64,000 bases of DNA, taken from positions 24,714 through 88,713 of the forward strand of contig JAFDVL010000003.1 in the NCBI GenBank assembly GCA_018268995.1, read 5' to 3'. The notes under the pieces are model-generated. The model was not told where the DNA came from and searched no databases. It saw only the letters and a list, made by a program, of their open reading frames with translations. Numbering within the stretch: position 1 is the stretch's first letter; every line of letters starts with the position of its first letter. Origin of the DNA: Acidobacteriota bacterium. GTDB lineage: Bacteria > Acidobacteriota > Blastocatellia > RBC074. Shown piece after piece: positions 1 through 8,472 of this stretch. The translations under genes were made by a program, and so were the position numbers.

Positions 1-232
1 AACATACAGTATCCAACTTAAACACACTCTTAAGCTGAAAACCAATCGCCAGCATTCGTTTCAAGTCTCACATTAGCCTGAGCAGCTAATGTCGTTGAAA
101 AAATTGGCTTTACAGCATTTATAGGTCGTGCTAGTGTTTCTCGTGTCGGTCTGATGTAATGAGTTCTACCGCGCTCCCTCAATCGGAAGTCTTTGACGCA
201 AATTAACATAAAACAGGCATTAGTCAGTCCTA
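1..232. other. No gene recognised at left edge
   Basis: I see no convincing coding region, RNA gene or strong hairpin here. The open frame on the minus strand has no family resemblance and no ribosome binding site. The stretch is moderately AT-rich and presumably carries the promoter of the small membrane protein gene that follows. Confidence 0.4.
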
Positions 233-259
233 GTGAAGCCCACAACTGGAGGTGTTAAC

Positions 260-610
260 TTGAAACAAGGTATTTATTCGTCCACCACGAGAACGTATCC
301 TAATCAACTTTTTGTCGCGCGTACTTCGGTCGCCTCGCTTCGGATTCCCAACTATGCCTGGATTGGTATGGTGCTGATAGCAATGGGACTGCTGGCGACA
401 GCAACGATTTACCGCGAACGCCAAAGCCTACGTGCCGCGCAGGCCTCTTACAATCACACCCAACAAAAATTTCAGGAAGCGCAGATTACCAATGAATTAA
501 TGCGCAAGGACTTGCAGACCATACAACAGGATAAAAATACCATTGCCCGCGAAGCACAGAACAAACTTAATTATGTGCGCCGCAACGAAGTGGTGGTGGT
601 CGTACGATGA
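260..610 (+). CDS. Small FtsL/DivIC-like membrane coiled-coil protein
   Basis: This is a bitopic protein of about 117 residues. A short polar N-terminus is followed by one membrane segment (roughly residues 33-51, YAWIGMVLIAMGLLATATIY) and then a charged heptad-like coiled coil of about 45 residues, ending in a run of Val and Arg. That architecture matches the FtsL/DivIC/septum-initiator group, which bridges division proteins in the periplasm; the function is inferred from shape only. I chose the TTG at 260 because GGAGG lies 7 bases upstream, whereas the GTG at 233 has no such site. No mur or fts genes are visible nearby, so it stands outside the usual division cluster. Confidence 0.6.
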   Translation: MKQGIYSSTTRTYPNQLFVARTSVASLRIPNYAWIGMVLIAMGLLATATIYRERQSLRAAQASYNHTQQKFQEAQITNELMRKDLQTIQQDKNTIAREAQNKLNYVRRNEVVVVVR

Positions 611-645
611 GACCTTTGGTGAAAGAATGAGAGAGCAATGCTCTT

Positions 646-957
646 TCATTCTTTTCCACTTAGCCAGCTTTCCAGGGTCTGCCCGGTGCGTTCTTCAAAT
701 TGCGTTTTTAGTGCTGGCAAATAGCCATTGTTTTCATCCACGTACATTCGCTCAATCCGTCTAAGCGGAAAAAACACGGTGGCCGGATAAATTCCAGATT
801 CGCCTTTCACCAACATCCGCAACAGTTCATCAAAGCTATTCAAATCAATTCCACGCAGGCTAATTCCGGCGGCGTGAATTTCGTCCAGAATGCCCCAGAA
901 TTTTTCTCGTGGTTCACACAAACTAACAACTACACAAGCACCTGCTTCAATCTTCAT
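646..957 (-). CDS. Conserved hypothetical protein, about 103 aa
   Basis: A soluble protein of unknown function that starts MKIEAGACVVVSL. It has no signal peptide or membrane segment. Mid-protein it reads GISLRGIDLNSFDELLRML, which looks like an alpha/beta fold, and it ends in an acidic tail. The start at 957 was preferred over the longer frame from 1023 because a GAGAGGA-like site lies upstream and the extra residues look random. It lies 53 bases downstream of the aldo/keto reductase on the same strand and is probably cotranscribed with it. Confidence 0.6.
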   Translation of the reverse strand: MKIEAGACVVVSLCEPREKFWGILDEIHAAGISLRGIDLNSFDELLRMLVKGESGIYPATVFFPLRRIERMYVDENNGYLPALKTQFEERTGQTLESWLSGKE

Positions 958-1010
958 TAATAAGGTTTTCCTCTCAAAATTTAGAAATCGGACACGAGTT
1001 AGACTCGCGA

Positions 1011-1982
1011 TTATTGAGACCAAGACGTAGGAGTGCGATCCCAGCGATGATGCTTCAGTTCAGCCAACAATTCGTCAGATAGCATGACTCCATCGCTGGC
1101 AGCACAATTGGATTCCACATGATGAAGCTTGCGCATGCCAGGGATAATCGTGCTGACATCTTTGTTATGCAGGATAAACCGCAAAGCAAACTCAGCTTTG
1201 CCCATTCCCGCAGGAATCAATGGGAAGACGGCTTCGGCGTGGTCAACTGCCGCATTCAGATTTTCGGGCACAAAGTAAGTATTGCGCCAATCGCCTTCAG
1301 GCCAGGTGCTGTCCCGCGTCACGATCCCAGACAAAGTACCTTCGTCAAAGGGAACGCGGGCAATAACGGCGACATCATGTTCAGCGCAGGCGGGAAACAA
1401 CTCGTCTTCGGGGTTTTGGTCGAAGATGTTGTAAATGACCTGCACCGCATCAATCAAGCCCGTCTTAACCGCACGCACACCATTCCAAGGCTCCCAACGA
1501 TTGAGGCTGATGCCAATAGCCTGAAATAAGCCTTGATCTTTAAGCGCAGTCATTTTCTTGCTCCAGCGATCATCGTCGAGCCAGCTATCTTCCCATACGT
1601 GAAACTGCATTAAGTCGAAACTTTCCAGTCCAGCATTCCTTAGGCTTGAATGCACATACTCCTCAATGTGATCAGGGGGAAAACATTCATCCAACGTGAA
1701 CTCGCGACGACTCGGCCAGGTAAAGTTTTTAGGAGGCATCTTGGTTGCGGTATAAAGCTTTTTGTCGGGGTTATTGCGGATCAGATCGCCGAGTAAGCTT
1801 TCACTGTGGCCAGCCCCATATCCCCAGGCAGTATCAAAGAAATTACAGCCCATATTTACCGCGTGCTGCAATGAAACTCTCGACTCATCATCACTTGACC
1901 CCTTCCATCCGGCCATTCCCCACATACCATACCCAATTTCACTCACCTGCCAATTCGTTCTCCCGAATCTGCGATATTGCAT
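1011..1982 (-). CDS. Aldo/keto reductase
   Basis: NAD(P)H-dependent oxidoreductase of the aldo/keto reductase superfamily, 323 aa, expected to fold as a cytoplasmic TIM barrel. The catalytic tetrad is visible: Asp50 and Tyr55 (FFDTAWGYGAG), Lys81 (TATKMPPK) and His128 (LMQFHVW). The N-terminus MQYRRFGRTNWQVSEIGYG is typical of the YajO/Tas-like branch that reduces aldehydes and sugars. The natural substrate cannot be read from the sequence. It is followed on the same strand by a small hypothetical gene. Confidence 0.92.
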   Translation of the reverse strand: MQYRRFGRTNWQVSEIGYGMWGMAGWKGSSDDESRVSLQHAVNMGCNFFDTAWGYGAGHSESLLGDLIRNNPDKKLYTATKMPPKNFTWPSRREFTLDECFPPDHIEEYVHSSLRNAGLESFDLMQFHVWEDSWLDDDRWSKKMTALKDQGLFQAIGISLNRWEPWNGVRAVKTGLIDAVQVIYNIFDQNPEDELFPACAEHDVAVIARVPFDEGTLSGIVTRDSTWPEGDWRNTYFVPENLNAAVDHAEAVFPLIPAGMGKAEFALRFILHNKDVSTIIPGMRKLHHVESNCAASDGVMLSDELLAELKHHRWDRTPTSWSQ

Positions 1983-2098
1983 TAATAATTCTCCTATTAT
2001 GATTAAGCTTGCCGTCCCTGAATGAGGACGAAAATTCGCATCAGATAAAATTCAAGATTTATTGCCGTGTTGTGACCTTTCGTTGCAGGGCAATTGCA

Positions 2099-2524
2099 TC
2101 AGGACTGCGGGTCTTTTCGGCTTCGCAACCACCCGCCAATGGCAACGCTTGACGGTGTCATGACAGCTGACAAATAGGTAAACCAAGTCAGATCCATCAC
2201 GACGCCGGGAAATAATCGCGGAGCAAAAACAAGGACGGCGGCACCTAACAGCAAGATGACACCCGCCAAAATCAAGGCATGGGCAAAGCGATAGACTCCT
2301 GCAATTACTGCTGCCACATAACCACCAATCAGCGCGGTGCCCGCATTAATCAGCAGTTTGATAACCAGGTAACTGGTCGGGACTGTTTGAAGCTGGCCTG
2401 TCGAAGCAGAGGGTGATAGTGATTTGGAAACTAAAAAAGTGGCAATTGCGGCCAGGCCACTCATGACCAAATAACCACCAACGACAGCGCCAATACTTCG
2501 ACCGTAATCAATTTTATTGTTCAT
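2099..2524 (-). CDS. Hypothetical four-helix membrane protein
   Basis: A 141-residue integral membrane protein with four hydrophobic segments, at about residues 10-32, 52-75, 81-103 and 111-130, separated by short loops. No recognised family. Its start directly abuts the stop of the zinc-ribbon gene at 2525 and it is the last gene of a tight three-gene run headed by the VWFA protein, so it is probably made from the same transcript. Function unknown. Confidence 0.65.
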   Translation of the reverse strand: MNNKIDYGRSIGAVVGGYLVMSGLAAIATFLVSKSLSPSASTGQLQTVPTSYLVIKLLINAGTALIGGYVAAVIAGVYRFAHALILAGVILLLGAAVLVFAPRLFPGVVMDLTWFTYLSAVMTPSSVAIGGWLRSRKDPQS

Positions 2525-2752
2525 TTAGACGTGTAACCGACGCACTTCAATATCAGTTGTGCGGTCAATGACCTCCTCACATTTCTCGCATTGGTAATAT
2601 ACTTCTTCAGGATATGCCGTAACTCCCATCAGCATTCGCAGCAATCCAAACCAGGTATACCGACAACGCGGAATGATGTGGTAATCGTGTTTATGATAGC
2701 CACAGCGACAGGTTTTGAGCTGTGACACTTCAATCGCTACTTCCTCTTGCAT
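2525..2752 (-). CDS. Small Cys-rich zinc-binding hypothetical protein
   Basis: A 75-residue protein with two metal-binding halves: CRCGYHKHDYH near residue 15 and CEKCEE near residue 55, a layout typical of a zinc ribbon. It has no signal peptide or membrane segment. The stop of the VWFA gene lies 2 bases upstream and the next gene begins immediately after, so the three are very likely one operon. Function unknown; a role in nucleic acid binding or as a metal-stabilised adaptor is only a guess. Confidence 0.65.
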   Translation of the reverse strand: MQEEVAIEVSQLKTCRCGYHKHDYHIIPRCRYTWFGLLRMLMGVTAYPEEVYYQCEKCEEVIDRTTDIEVRRLHV

Positions 2753-2754
2753 AG

Positions 2755-4014
2755 TTAATTTTTCGGCTCCCGATAGCCGGGCCGAGCGCGAACAACCGCA
2801 TTTTTGCGGCTGACTTTGATTTGAATCTTGCGATATTTCCCTGCCCTTGATGGATTGGTCGGATAATATCCCAATGAATATTGATTGCGCAGTTCATTCG
2901 CAATTTGAGCAAATGTTTCAGGCAAGGAATCCAGAGTATCAGCTCGATGCAATTTCCCCCCCGACTTCACGGCCAACTCATTCAAATATTGGTCGGCGGT
3001 TTTGTAGAGATTATCAAGCATTGCCCCGATCCCATCATTTCGGCTGCTGCGTCTTGAGCTACTGCTATCAGGGTAACGCGCATCAGGATAATCGCGCGGT
3101 AAACGCCCACTGGCATCCGGGATTCGATTGTCAGGATAACGATTATCGGGGTATCGGTTGTCCGGGTAGCGATCATCGGGATAGCGGTTGCGCCCTGTAA
3201 TAATGGGAGGATTCGAGCGAATACGATCCAGAACGCCACCACTACTACCACCTGAAGGCACTCGTGTTTCACCGGGAACCGTGGTGGGTGTCGTGCCAAG
3301 AGGCGGCGACTTGATCACATCGGAAAGCACGACTGAACCGCCCTGCGCCTGTTGCTGACGCACCAATGCTTCGGTTTCCCAGCGCGTGTCGTAGCGAATC
3401 GGATAAACGATAATTCCCGCCTCTTCCACCATACGGATATTGTCATCAAAACGTGTATCCAGGCTTTTCCAATCTACGCCATCACTGAACAACACAATCG
3501 CTTTGCGTCCTTTGATTCGGGCCAGATTATTCAATGCCAGTCGCATCGCATCATAAAGTTTTGTCCCTTTGCCTGGGACCATATCGGCAATGGCTTTCTT
3601 AAGTTCGGCACGATTGTTTGTGAAATTTCCCCAGTCTCGCACTTCATCGTCAAAGGAAATAATCTTGATGCGGTCAGCGGGTTGTAATTGATTCACAAAG
3701 GTAGTGGCCGCACGTTGAATTTGCTCCAGCTTTTCCTTCGTGCTACCGCTGGTATCGAGCATCAGCACCACATTGAATGGTTCTTGCACAGCCGTAAAAA
3801 AGGCCAATTCCTGTTGGATACCATCTTCGTAAAGCTGAAACTCTTCCTTCTTGAGGTCTGGCAAATAGACATCACTGCGGTCGCTGACAATCACAGTAAA
3901 CGTCACCAACGAAGTATCTATTTTGAGCGTTTCCTGTGATTCATTAGGTGACTGTGCGAAGGCACTCAGACAAGCGCTAATGAGCATCAAAACGAAGCAT
4001 AGTCTATTGGCCAT
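2755..4014 (-). CDS. VWFA-related acidobacterial-domain protein
   Basis: A secreted protein of 419 aa with an N-terminal signal peptide (MANRLCFVLMLISACLSAFAQ) and a von Willebrand factor A domain of the type expanded in Acidobacteria (TIGR03436-like). The metal-ion-dependent adhesion motif reads LMLDTSGST, and a second acidic site (SFDDEV) follows. Residues about 278-320 form a low-complexity insert built on RYPDN/RYPDD pentapeptides. The C-terminus, with NQYSLGYYPTNP, is characteristic of the family. Expected role: protein-protein contact at the cell surface or periplasm. It heads a three-gene operon. Confidence 0.88.
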   Translation of the reverse strand: MANRLCFVLMLISACLSAFAQSPNESQETLKIDTSLVTFTVIVSDRSDVYLPDLKKEEFQLYEDGIQQELAFFTAVQEPFNVVLMLDTSGSTKEKLEQIQRAATTFVNQLQPADRIKIISFDDEVRDWGNFTNNRAELKKAIADMVPGKGTKLYDAMRLALNNLARIKGRKAIVLFSDGVDWKSLDTRFDDNIRMVEEAGIIVYPIRYDTRWETEALVRQQQAQGGSVVLSDVIKSPPLGTTPTTVPGETRVPSGGSSGGVLDRIRSNPPIITGRNRYPDDRYPDNRYPDNRYPDNRIPDASGRLPRDYPDARYPDSSSSRRSSRNDGIGAMLDNLYKTADQYLNELAVKSGGKLHRADTLDSLPETFAQIANELRNQYSLGYYPTNPSRAGKYRKIQIKVSRKNAVVRARPGYREPKN

Positions 4015-4058
4015 GAGAACTCCTATCTTGGTGTGAAAGTGATCTTACAACTCAGTAG

Positions 4059-4087
4059 TTGACGTTTCAACTACTCGCTTGTACTAT
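4059..4087 (+). promoter_or_regulatory. Predicted sigma-70 promoter of the RRM gene
   Basis: TTGACG (4059-4064) and TACTAT (4082-4087) are separated by exactly 17 bases, close to the housekeeping consensus. Transcription would start near 4094, leaving a leader of about 230 nt ahead of the RNA-binding protein. It lies between the divergent VWFA and RRM genes. Confidence 0.55.
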
Positions 4088-4093
4088 GCGCCT

Positions 4094-4325
4094 GTTTGTT
4101 CTTTCAGAGGCGTTGTGAAGTTCTAAATACGCCGCCTTCTCTCCAGCATCAACGGTGATGCGTGTTTGTTCGGTTTGGACTTACGCAATCGGTTACTTGA
4201 GAGCAGGTTCGTTTTTTCTTACCCGGAGCCTTTCAGTTTATTTGTTCGCTGATTGCCGATTGCGTTAGTTAGGGACCGTTCCTACCTACACCATCTCGCT
4301 TCGATCAAGTCAAAGGAAACTTTTC
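4094..4325 (+). promoter_or_regulatory. Long structured 5' leader of the RRM gene
   Basis: No reading frame is supported here. Two helices are visible: a 6-bp hairpin with a tetraloop (GCATCA 4146-4151 with TGATGC 4156-4161) and a 10-bp long-range helix (4183-4192 with 4256-4265, ACGCAATCGG and its complement) that encloses a run of six T. Leaders of genes for small glycine-rich RRM proteins are often regulatory, in cold response or autoregulation. That role is inferred here. Confidence 0.45.
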
Positions 4326-4745
4326 ATGTCAGTAAAACTCTATGTTGGCAATTTACCATTTTCGATTTCCGAAAATGAGCTGACCGATCTGTTCAGTGCA
4401 AGCGGACAGGTAGATTCAGCACAAATCGTGACTGATCGCGAGACAGGACGTTCACGTGGTTTTGGATTCGTCGAAATGGGGGATCGTGATGCTGCCACGG
4501 CGGCCATTTCACAATTCAACGGCCACGAAATCGGTGGACGCGCTCTGGTCGTCAACGAAGCACGGCCTAAAGAATCACGCGGTGGCTTTGGCGGCGGCGG
4601 CGGCGGTGGTCGTGGTGGCGGCGGCTTCGGTGGCGGGCGTGGCGGCGGCGGTGGTCGTGGTGGCGGCGGCTTCGGTGGCGGTCGTGGCGGCGGCGGTGGT
4701 CGTGGTGGCGGTCGTGATCGTGAAGATCGTGGTAATCGTTGGTAA
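4326..4745 (+). CDS. Glycine-rich RRM RNA-binding protein
   Basis: A 139-residue RNA-binding protein with one RNA recognition motif (residues 1-80) and an RGG/glycine-rich tail (90-139). RNP2 reads LYVGNL at residues 4-9 and RNP1 reads RGFGFVEM near residue 44, with the aromatic residues that stack on RNA present. Bacterial proteins of this type resemble the cyanobacterial Rbp and plant GRP proteins and are thought to act as cytoplasmic RNA chaperones, often cold-induced. The tail consists of near-identical GGRGGGGFGG units encoded by repetitive GGC/GGT codons. A strong terminator follows, so it is monocistronic. Confidence 0.93.
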   Translation: MSVKLYVGNLPFSISENELTDLFSASGQVDSAQIVTDRETGRSRGFGFVEMGDRDAATAAISQFNGHEIGGRALVVNEARPKESRGGFGGGGGGGRGGGGFGGGRGGGGGRGGGGFGGGRGGGGGRGGGRDREDRGNRW

Positions 4746-4772
4746 GCGAACCAATTCAGCTACACAGATCGT

Positions 4773-4840
4773 AACCCTCAGTTATTCTCAGCATCGAATC
4801 GTTTCGATTGTCGGACAATAACTGGGGGTTATTTCTTTTC
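4773..4840 (+). terminator. Rho-independent terminator after the RRM gene
   Basis: A 14-bp stem (4773-4786 with 4817-4830, one G-U pair) encloses a smaller hairpin (AATCG TTT CGATT) and is followed by a T-rich tail, ATTTCTTTT. Confidence 0.85.
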
Positions 4841-4943
4841 CCTACACTTCTTGTGAAAGACAAATTTCTATTGGCGGATTTTTGATTCTAGCCTACAGTA
4901 ATAATTTGCACTGACATTCCTAATTACCGCTGAATTACTGCTT

Positions 4944-6161
4944 ATGTTTTCTGAAATCGTTCAAGCCGAAGGCCACTTAGTTGATTCACAAATTCTCTCC
5001 AAAATCATGGATCGCGTGATTGAATGCGGTGCAGCCTTTGAGGTGCTGGATTTTTACCTCGGGCGAACAAATGAGGAAATCTCTCGCCTCAAAATGCGCG
5101 TCAATGCCAATTCGCAGGAAACCCTTGAAAAAACCCTTGAAGAATTGATTGAGTTGGGTTGTTACGAAAATGAGATTGCCAATGCCACCACACAGTCAGC
5201 GGAAGCAGATCGCGTAGTGCCCGATGATTTTTACTCGACTACAAATCATCGAACCTCCATTCGCTATCAAGGCCAATGGATGGATGTTGCCAAGCAACGG
5301 ATGGATGCAGTGATCGTCGTTTCTGAAAAAGACGGACAGCCTTATGCCGAATGTCGGAAGCTGCGTGACGTACGACAAGGCGAGCGAATTGTCTGTGGTG
5401 CCCACGGTGTTCGGATTCAACCTGAATTTAAGGAACGCGACCGCCTGGGTTTCGCGTTTATGGCCAACGACATTTCTTCAGAACGCCGCACTGAAACAGC
5501 CGTTCGCAAAATTGCCGAGTTGATGAAACAGGTCAAAGCCGAAGAAAATGGCAAAATCGTTTTTGTAGCAGGGCCGGTCGTCATTCATACCGGTGGAACA
5601 AAACCTTTCAGCGAAATTATTCGCAAAGGCTATGTGCATGCACTGCTCGCCGGCAATGCTTTGGCAGTGCATGATATTGAGCACGCGTTATACGGCACCT
5701 CTCTTGGAGTGGATCTGGAACACGGTGTGCCCATGGAAGAAGGCCACAAAAACCATATGCGTGCGATTAACTCAATCAATCGCTATGGCTCTATTGCCGG
5801 AGCCGTAGAGGCGGGGATTTTGAAATATGGGGTCATGTACGAATGCGTCAAACGAGGTGTCCCCTTTGTGCTGGCAGGTTCAATTCGAGATGATGGCCCA
5901 CTACCTGACACAGAAATGGATTTAGTCAAAGCCCAGGAAAAATATGCTGAGCAATTGGTTGGAGCCAAAATGGTGATTTGCCTTTCATCTATGCTGCATT
6001 CGATTGGCGTGGGCAACATGACGCCATCCTGGGTACGAATGGTTTGTGTAGATATTAACCCAGCAGTTGTTACCAAATTGTCGGATCGTGGCTCAGCACA
6101 AACGGTCGGCGTGGTAACAGACGTCGGCGCATTTCTTACTTTGTTGGCACAACATCTTTGA
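4944..6161 (+). CDS. LOR/SDH-domain protein, possible ornithine cyclodeaminase
   Basis: A 405-residue cytoplasmic protein of the TIGR00300-like family. The N-terminal 100 residues resemble the LOR/SDH (saccharopine dehydrogenase N-like) region, and the rest is the conserved C-terminal module with AGPVVIHTGGTKPFSEIIRKG, HDIEHALYGTSLGVD and, near the end, CVDINPAVVTKLSDRG. In cyanobacterial ArgZ/AgrE an equivalent module, fused to an arginine dihydrolase, turns ornithine into proline, and stand-alone relatives occur in archaea. The specific activity here is inferred. No arginine-pathway genes flank it. No clear Shine-Dalgarno precedes the ATG at 4944. Confidence 0.7.
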   Translation: MFSEIVQAEGHLVDSQILSKIMDRVIECGAAFEVLDFYLGRTNEEISRLKMRVNANSQETLEKTLEELIELGCYENEIANATTQSAEADRVVPDDFYSTTNHRTSIRYQGQWMDVAKQRMDAVIVVSEKDGQPYAECRKLRDVRQGERIVCGAHGVRIQPEFKERDRLGFAFMANDISSERRTETAVRKIAELMKQVKAEENGKIVFVAGPVVIHTGGTKPFSEIIRKGYVHALLAGNALAVHDIEHALYGTSLGVDLEHGVPMEEGHKNHMRAINSINRYGSIAGAVEAGILKYGVMYECVKRGVPFVLAGSIRDDGPLPDTEMDLVKAQEKYAEQLVGAKMVICLSSMLHSIGVGNMTPSWVRMVCVDINPAVVTKLSDRGSAQTVGVVTDVGAFLTLLAQHL

Positions 6162-6218
6162 TTTTCCAGCGACGATACGAAGTAGCAACATATCTATAAA
6201 TTTTTCCGATAAACATTG

Positions 6219-6247
6219 TTGAAAAACTTTTACCATCCTGTTATTAT
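6219..6247 (+). promoter_or_regulatory. Predicted strong sigma-70 promoter
   Basis: TTGAAA (6219-6224), a 17-base spacer and TATTAT (6242-6247) give five of six consensus matches at each element. The start point would be near 6254, about 510 nt upstream of the next start codon. Confidence 0.65.
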
Positions 6248-6253
6248 CCGGCT

Positions 6254-6735
6254 GTCAAAGCGGATAACTCCCAATCGTTAATGAGTAGTGAGGGCTTTTC
6301 GTTACCGGCAAACCTCAGAAGATCTCACCACATTTCCGACGACAACTGATTCACTGGACGATGTAATTTGACTCGACCTCAGATTCGTGGTTGATGCAAG
6401 AATCCTTAGATTCTTAGGCTCTCTGCGGAATTGAGCGCGCATTGTTCCTGGCGTTTCTCTAAGCGACTACCTCAAACTACGCCCCCACGTAAAAGAGGCT
6501 TTTCATGAAGAGAGGTGAGGCGGTAGCTCGTCTCAAGGTGAGCTTACAGATTATCTTGGTTACGCTGAACAGGAAGGAACGTTCACACCTCCTGCCAGCG
6601 ACCGCCTCAGCTTTATGTAAGTCTTCTGCCAAACTCACGGTCATTGCCAATCTTATTTTCTATCCCGAAGCCTTATCTCTCATTTCCCCTGCTAACAATC
6701 CCTGGAGGCGTGTGAGCTTCCAGGGATATTTTTCT
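6254..6735 (+). ncRNA. Putative structured leader RNA or small RNA
   Basis: The 480-nt stretch between a good promoter and an intrinsic terminator has no supported protein. It contains a hairpin at 6398-6415 (AAGAATC/GATTCTT) and a compact three-way junction at 6516-6609. In the junction, P1 pairs 6516-6524 with 6601-6609 over nine perfect bases. P2 (6525-6529 with 6540-6544) begins directly after P1, and P3 (6563-6567 with 6596-6600, extended inside) ends directly before the returning P1 strand, leaving one long joining strand. This resembles riboswitch aptamers, but it matches none that I know by sequence. It could be a leader with attenuation or an independent RNA. Confidence 0.5.
6699..6733 (+). 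terminator. Intrinsic terminator within the leader
   Basis: An 11-bp stem (TCCCTGGAGGC with GCTTCCAGGGA, one G-U pair) and a short loop are followed by TATTTTTCTC. It lies only 30 nt before the start codon of the next gene, so readthrough or attenuation must decide expression unless a second promoter exists. Confidence 0.75.
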
Positions 6736-6762
6736 CTCAGCAGAGGCCATAGGAATCTGAAT

Positions 6763-7776
6763 ATGAAAACATTACATCACACACTGCAAACATTATTTAC
6801 CCTCACCATTCTGGTCTTAGCCGCAAATTCAGTCTTCTCACAAAATATTGGAGGTAATGGACACAAACAAGGCTCAGTTCTTTTCTATAATGTCTATACC
6901 TCAAGCGTGGGAAGCCCAGATCAACAAAACACGCGTCTGAACATCACGAACACCGCGTTCAGTCCGGTCATCGTCCACTGGTTTTTTGTTGATAGCGGCA
7001 CCTGCGCAATTGCTGACACTTATACCTGTCTGACGGGAAATCAAACTTATAGCTTTCTGGCTTCGGATTATGATCCAGGCGTTACAGGCTATGCCGTAGC
7101 GGTGGCAGTGAATGGGCAAGGAATGCCGATAGATTTCGATTCGCTAATCGGGACTGAGTACATTAAATTTGCGAGCGGTCATCAGGCTAATCTTCCAGCA
7201 GAGGCTCTTGTCCTGGTGAATCCTGCGGCAGCAGTTTTTCAAGTAGCCGATTCAGGCGGAACATTGGTTGACCTGGTTTTTGATGGCGCTGGGTATGAAC
7301 GGCTGCCCTCTGATCTCGCCCTGGACAATATTCCAAGCTTGGTGGACAGCAACAACACGATGCTCATTCTCAACCGCATTGGCGGCAATTTGGGCGAGCT
7401 TACCAGCAATATCGGGACCTTAGGCGGGTTGCTTTACAACGATGTTGAGAAGGGTTTCAGTTTCAGCATCCGCACCAGCGGCTGTCAGGTGCGCACGACG
7501 TTGAATGACGCATTTCTTCGGACTTCACCACCTTTATCAAAAGTCATCGGAACTGGTTCATCCGGCTGGATCAGACTTTTCACAGTAGAGAAAGTGGACA
7601 ATTCGCCGCAGGGCGGGACCACTGATGCGCGAGCGATTCTAGGTGCGATGATTAACTTCAACCCTAATGCACAAACAACGGGGCAAGGCTTTAATCAAGG
7701 ACATAACTTACATCACCTGATATATGCACCGTCTGCTAAATTGCGGATGCCTGTGATCGTACCACCGACTTGCTAA
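6763..7776 (+). CDS. Secreted protein of unknown function
   Basis: A 338-residue exported protein. The ATG at 6763 starts a clear signal peptide (MKTLHHTLQTLFTLTILVLAANSVFSQ); the frame is open upstream for 86 codons, but that part crosses a terminator and a structured RNA and is unlikely to be translated. The mature part is rich in small polar residues with several Cys (CAIADTYTC, SGCQVRT) and looks all-beta. It contains TRLNITNTAFSPVIVHWFFVDSGTC, reminiscent of surface or adhesion-type beta domains. No enzyme motif is visible. An AGGA site precedes the ATG. Confidence 0.75.
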   Translation: MKTLHHTLQTLFTLTILVLAANSVFSQNIGGNGHKQGSVLFYNVYTSSVGSPDQQNTRLNITNTAFSPVIVHWFFVDSGTCAIADTYTCLTGNQTYSFLASDYDPGVTGYAVAVAVNGQGMPIDFDSLIGTEYIKFASGHQANLPAEALVLVNPAAAVFQVADSGGTLVDLVFDGAGYERLPSDLALDNIPSLVDSNNTMLILNRIGGNLGELTSNIGTLGGLLYNDVEKGFSFSIRTSGCQVRTTLNDAFLRTSPPLSKVIGTGSSGWIRLFTVEKVDNSPQGGTTDARAILGAMINFNPNAQTTGQGFNQGHNLHHLIYAPSAKLRMPVIVPPTC

Positions 7777-7994
7777 ATCAAATCTCCATACATCGAGATC
7801 GGATGGAGAAGACGGGCAGAGTTCAGACAGAAACCATGCCGGATTTCTTGCTGACCTTGTTTGTCTATCATTCTCGTCTCTTTGTTGTGAGTTCTGATAT
7901 AGCCACCAGGACTGGCAGAAGAGGAAAGACGGAAACCGTCGGAGAAACCGCGACAGAAAATAAAGTGTGATCTATTTCGCTGTCGCACTTCCCC

Positions 7995-8462
7995 TCACTC
8001 CTCGGCGCTTCCCTTCGCTTCTTCTGCTGGTCTTTGGCCTTCAACCCAGGCTTCGCCATCAGCAAAGATTTCTTTTTTCCAAATTGGCACCGTTTGCTTT
8101 ACGCGATCAATAGCGTAATGGCAAGCTTCAAAAGCAACGCGGCGATGTGGTGACGTAATGACAATGGCGATGCTTGACTCAGTTACTTGTAGCTCGCCAA
8201 AGCGATGAATGATTCCAATGTTGATGACATCGGGCCAGCGCTCATGGATTTCGCCGCCGACTTTGCGCATTTCTTTGACGGCCATTGGCGCATACGCTTC
8301 ATAGTGCAAGCTCACCACAGGACGGCCTTTCGTTTGCTCCCGCACAACACCATCAAAGGTCACAATTGCACCGGCAGCGCCTGTCAACAAACGTTGTTCG
8401 AGCGCAACTTTATCAATCGGTTCGCGCGTGATTTCGTAAATATCTTCTGTTTGGGGCGGCAT
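7995..8462 (-). CDS. moaE: Molybdopterin synthase catalytic subunit MoaE
   Basis: MoaE is the large subunit of molybdopterin synthase. It transfers sulfur from the MoaD thiocarboxylate to precursor Z during molybdenum cofactor synthesis in the cytoplasm. At 155 aa it has the usual length. Family motifs are present: GAIVTFDGVVRE near residue 33, LHYEAYAPMA, HRFGELQVTE, SPHRRVAFEACHYAID and the active-site stretch VKQTVPIWKKE with its two essential lysines. No moaD or other moa gene is visible within the window, so its partner must be encoded elsewhere. The C-terminus is Ala/Glu-rich. Confidence 0.95.
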   Translation of the reverse strand: MPPQTEDIYEITREPIDKVALEQRLLTGAAGAIVTFDGVVREQTKGRPVVSLHYEAYAPMAVKEMRKVGGEIHERWPDVINIGIIHRFGELQVTESSIAIVITSPHRRVAFEACHYAIDRVKQTVPIWKKEIFADGEAWVEGQRPAEEAKGSAEE

Positions 8463-8472
8463 AGTTTCGGTT

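Noticed and set aside
4456..4821. Alternative frame of the glycine-rich region
   Set aside because: A shadow of the GGC/GGT-rich RRM tail; it reads as a repeat of Ala and Val with no coding character.
6505..6762. N-terminal 86 codons of the long frame ending at 7776
   Set aside because: The frame crosses the three-way junction and terminator, has no family resemblance, and a signal peptide begins at the internal ATG.
6763..7776. Adhesin or fimbrial protein
   Set aside because: Only general beta-rich character is visible; no pilin or adhesin motif supports it.
7777..7994. Short plus-strand frame after the secreted protein
   Set aside because: Overlapping frames with no matching family, no site and no codon bias; treated as intergenic.
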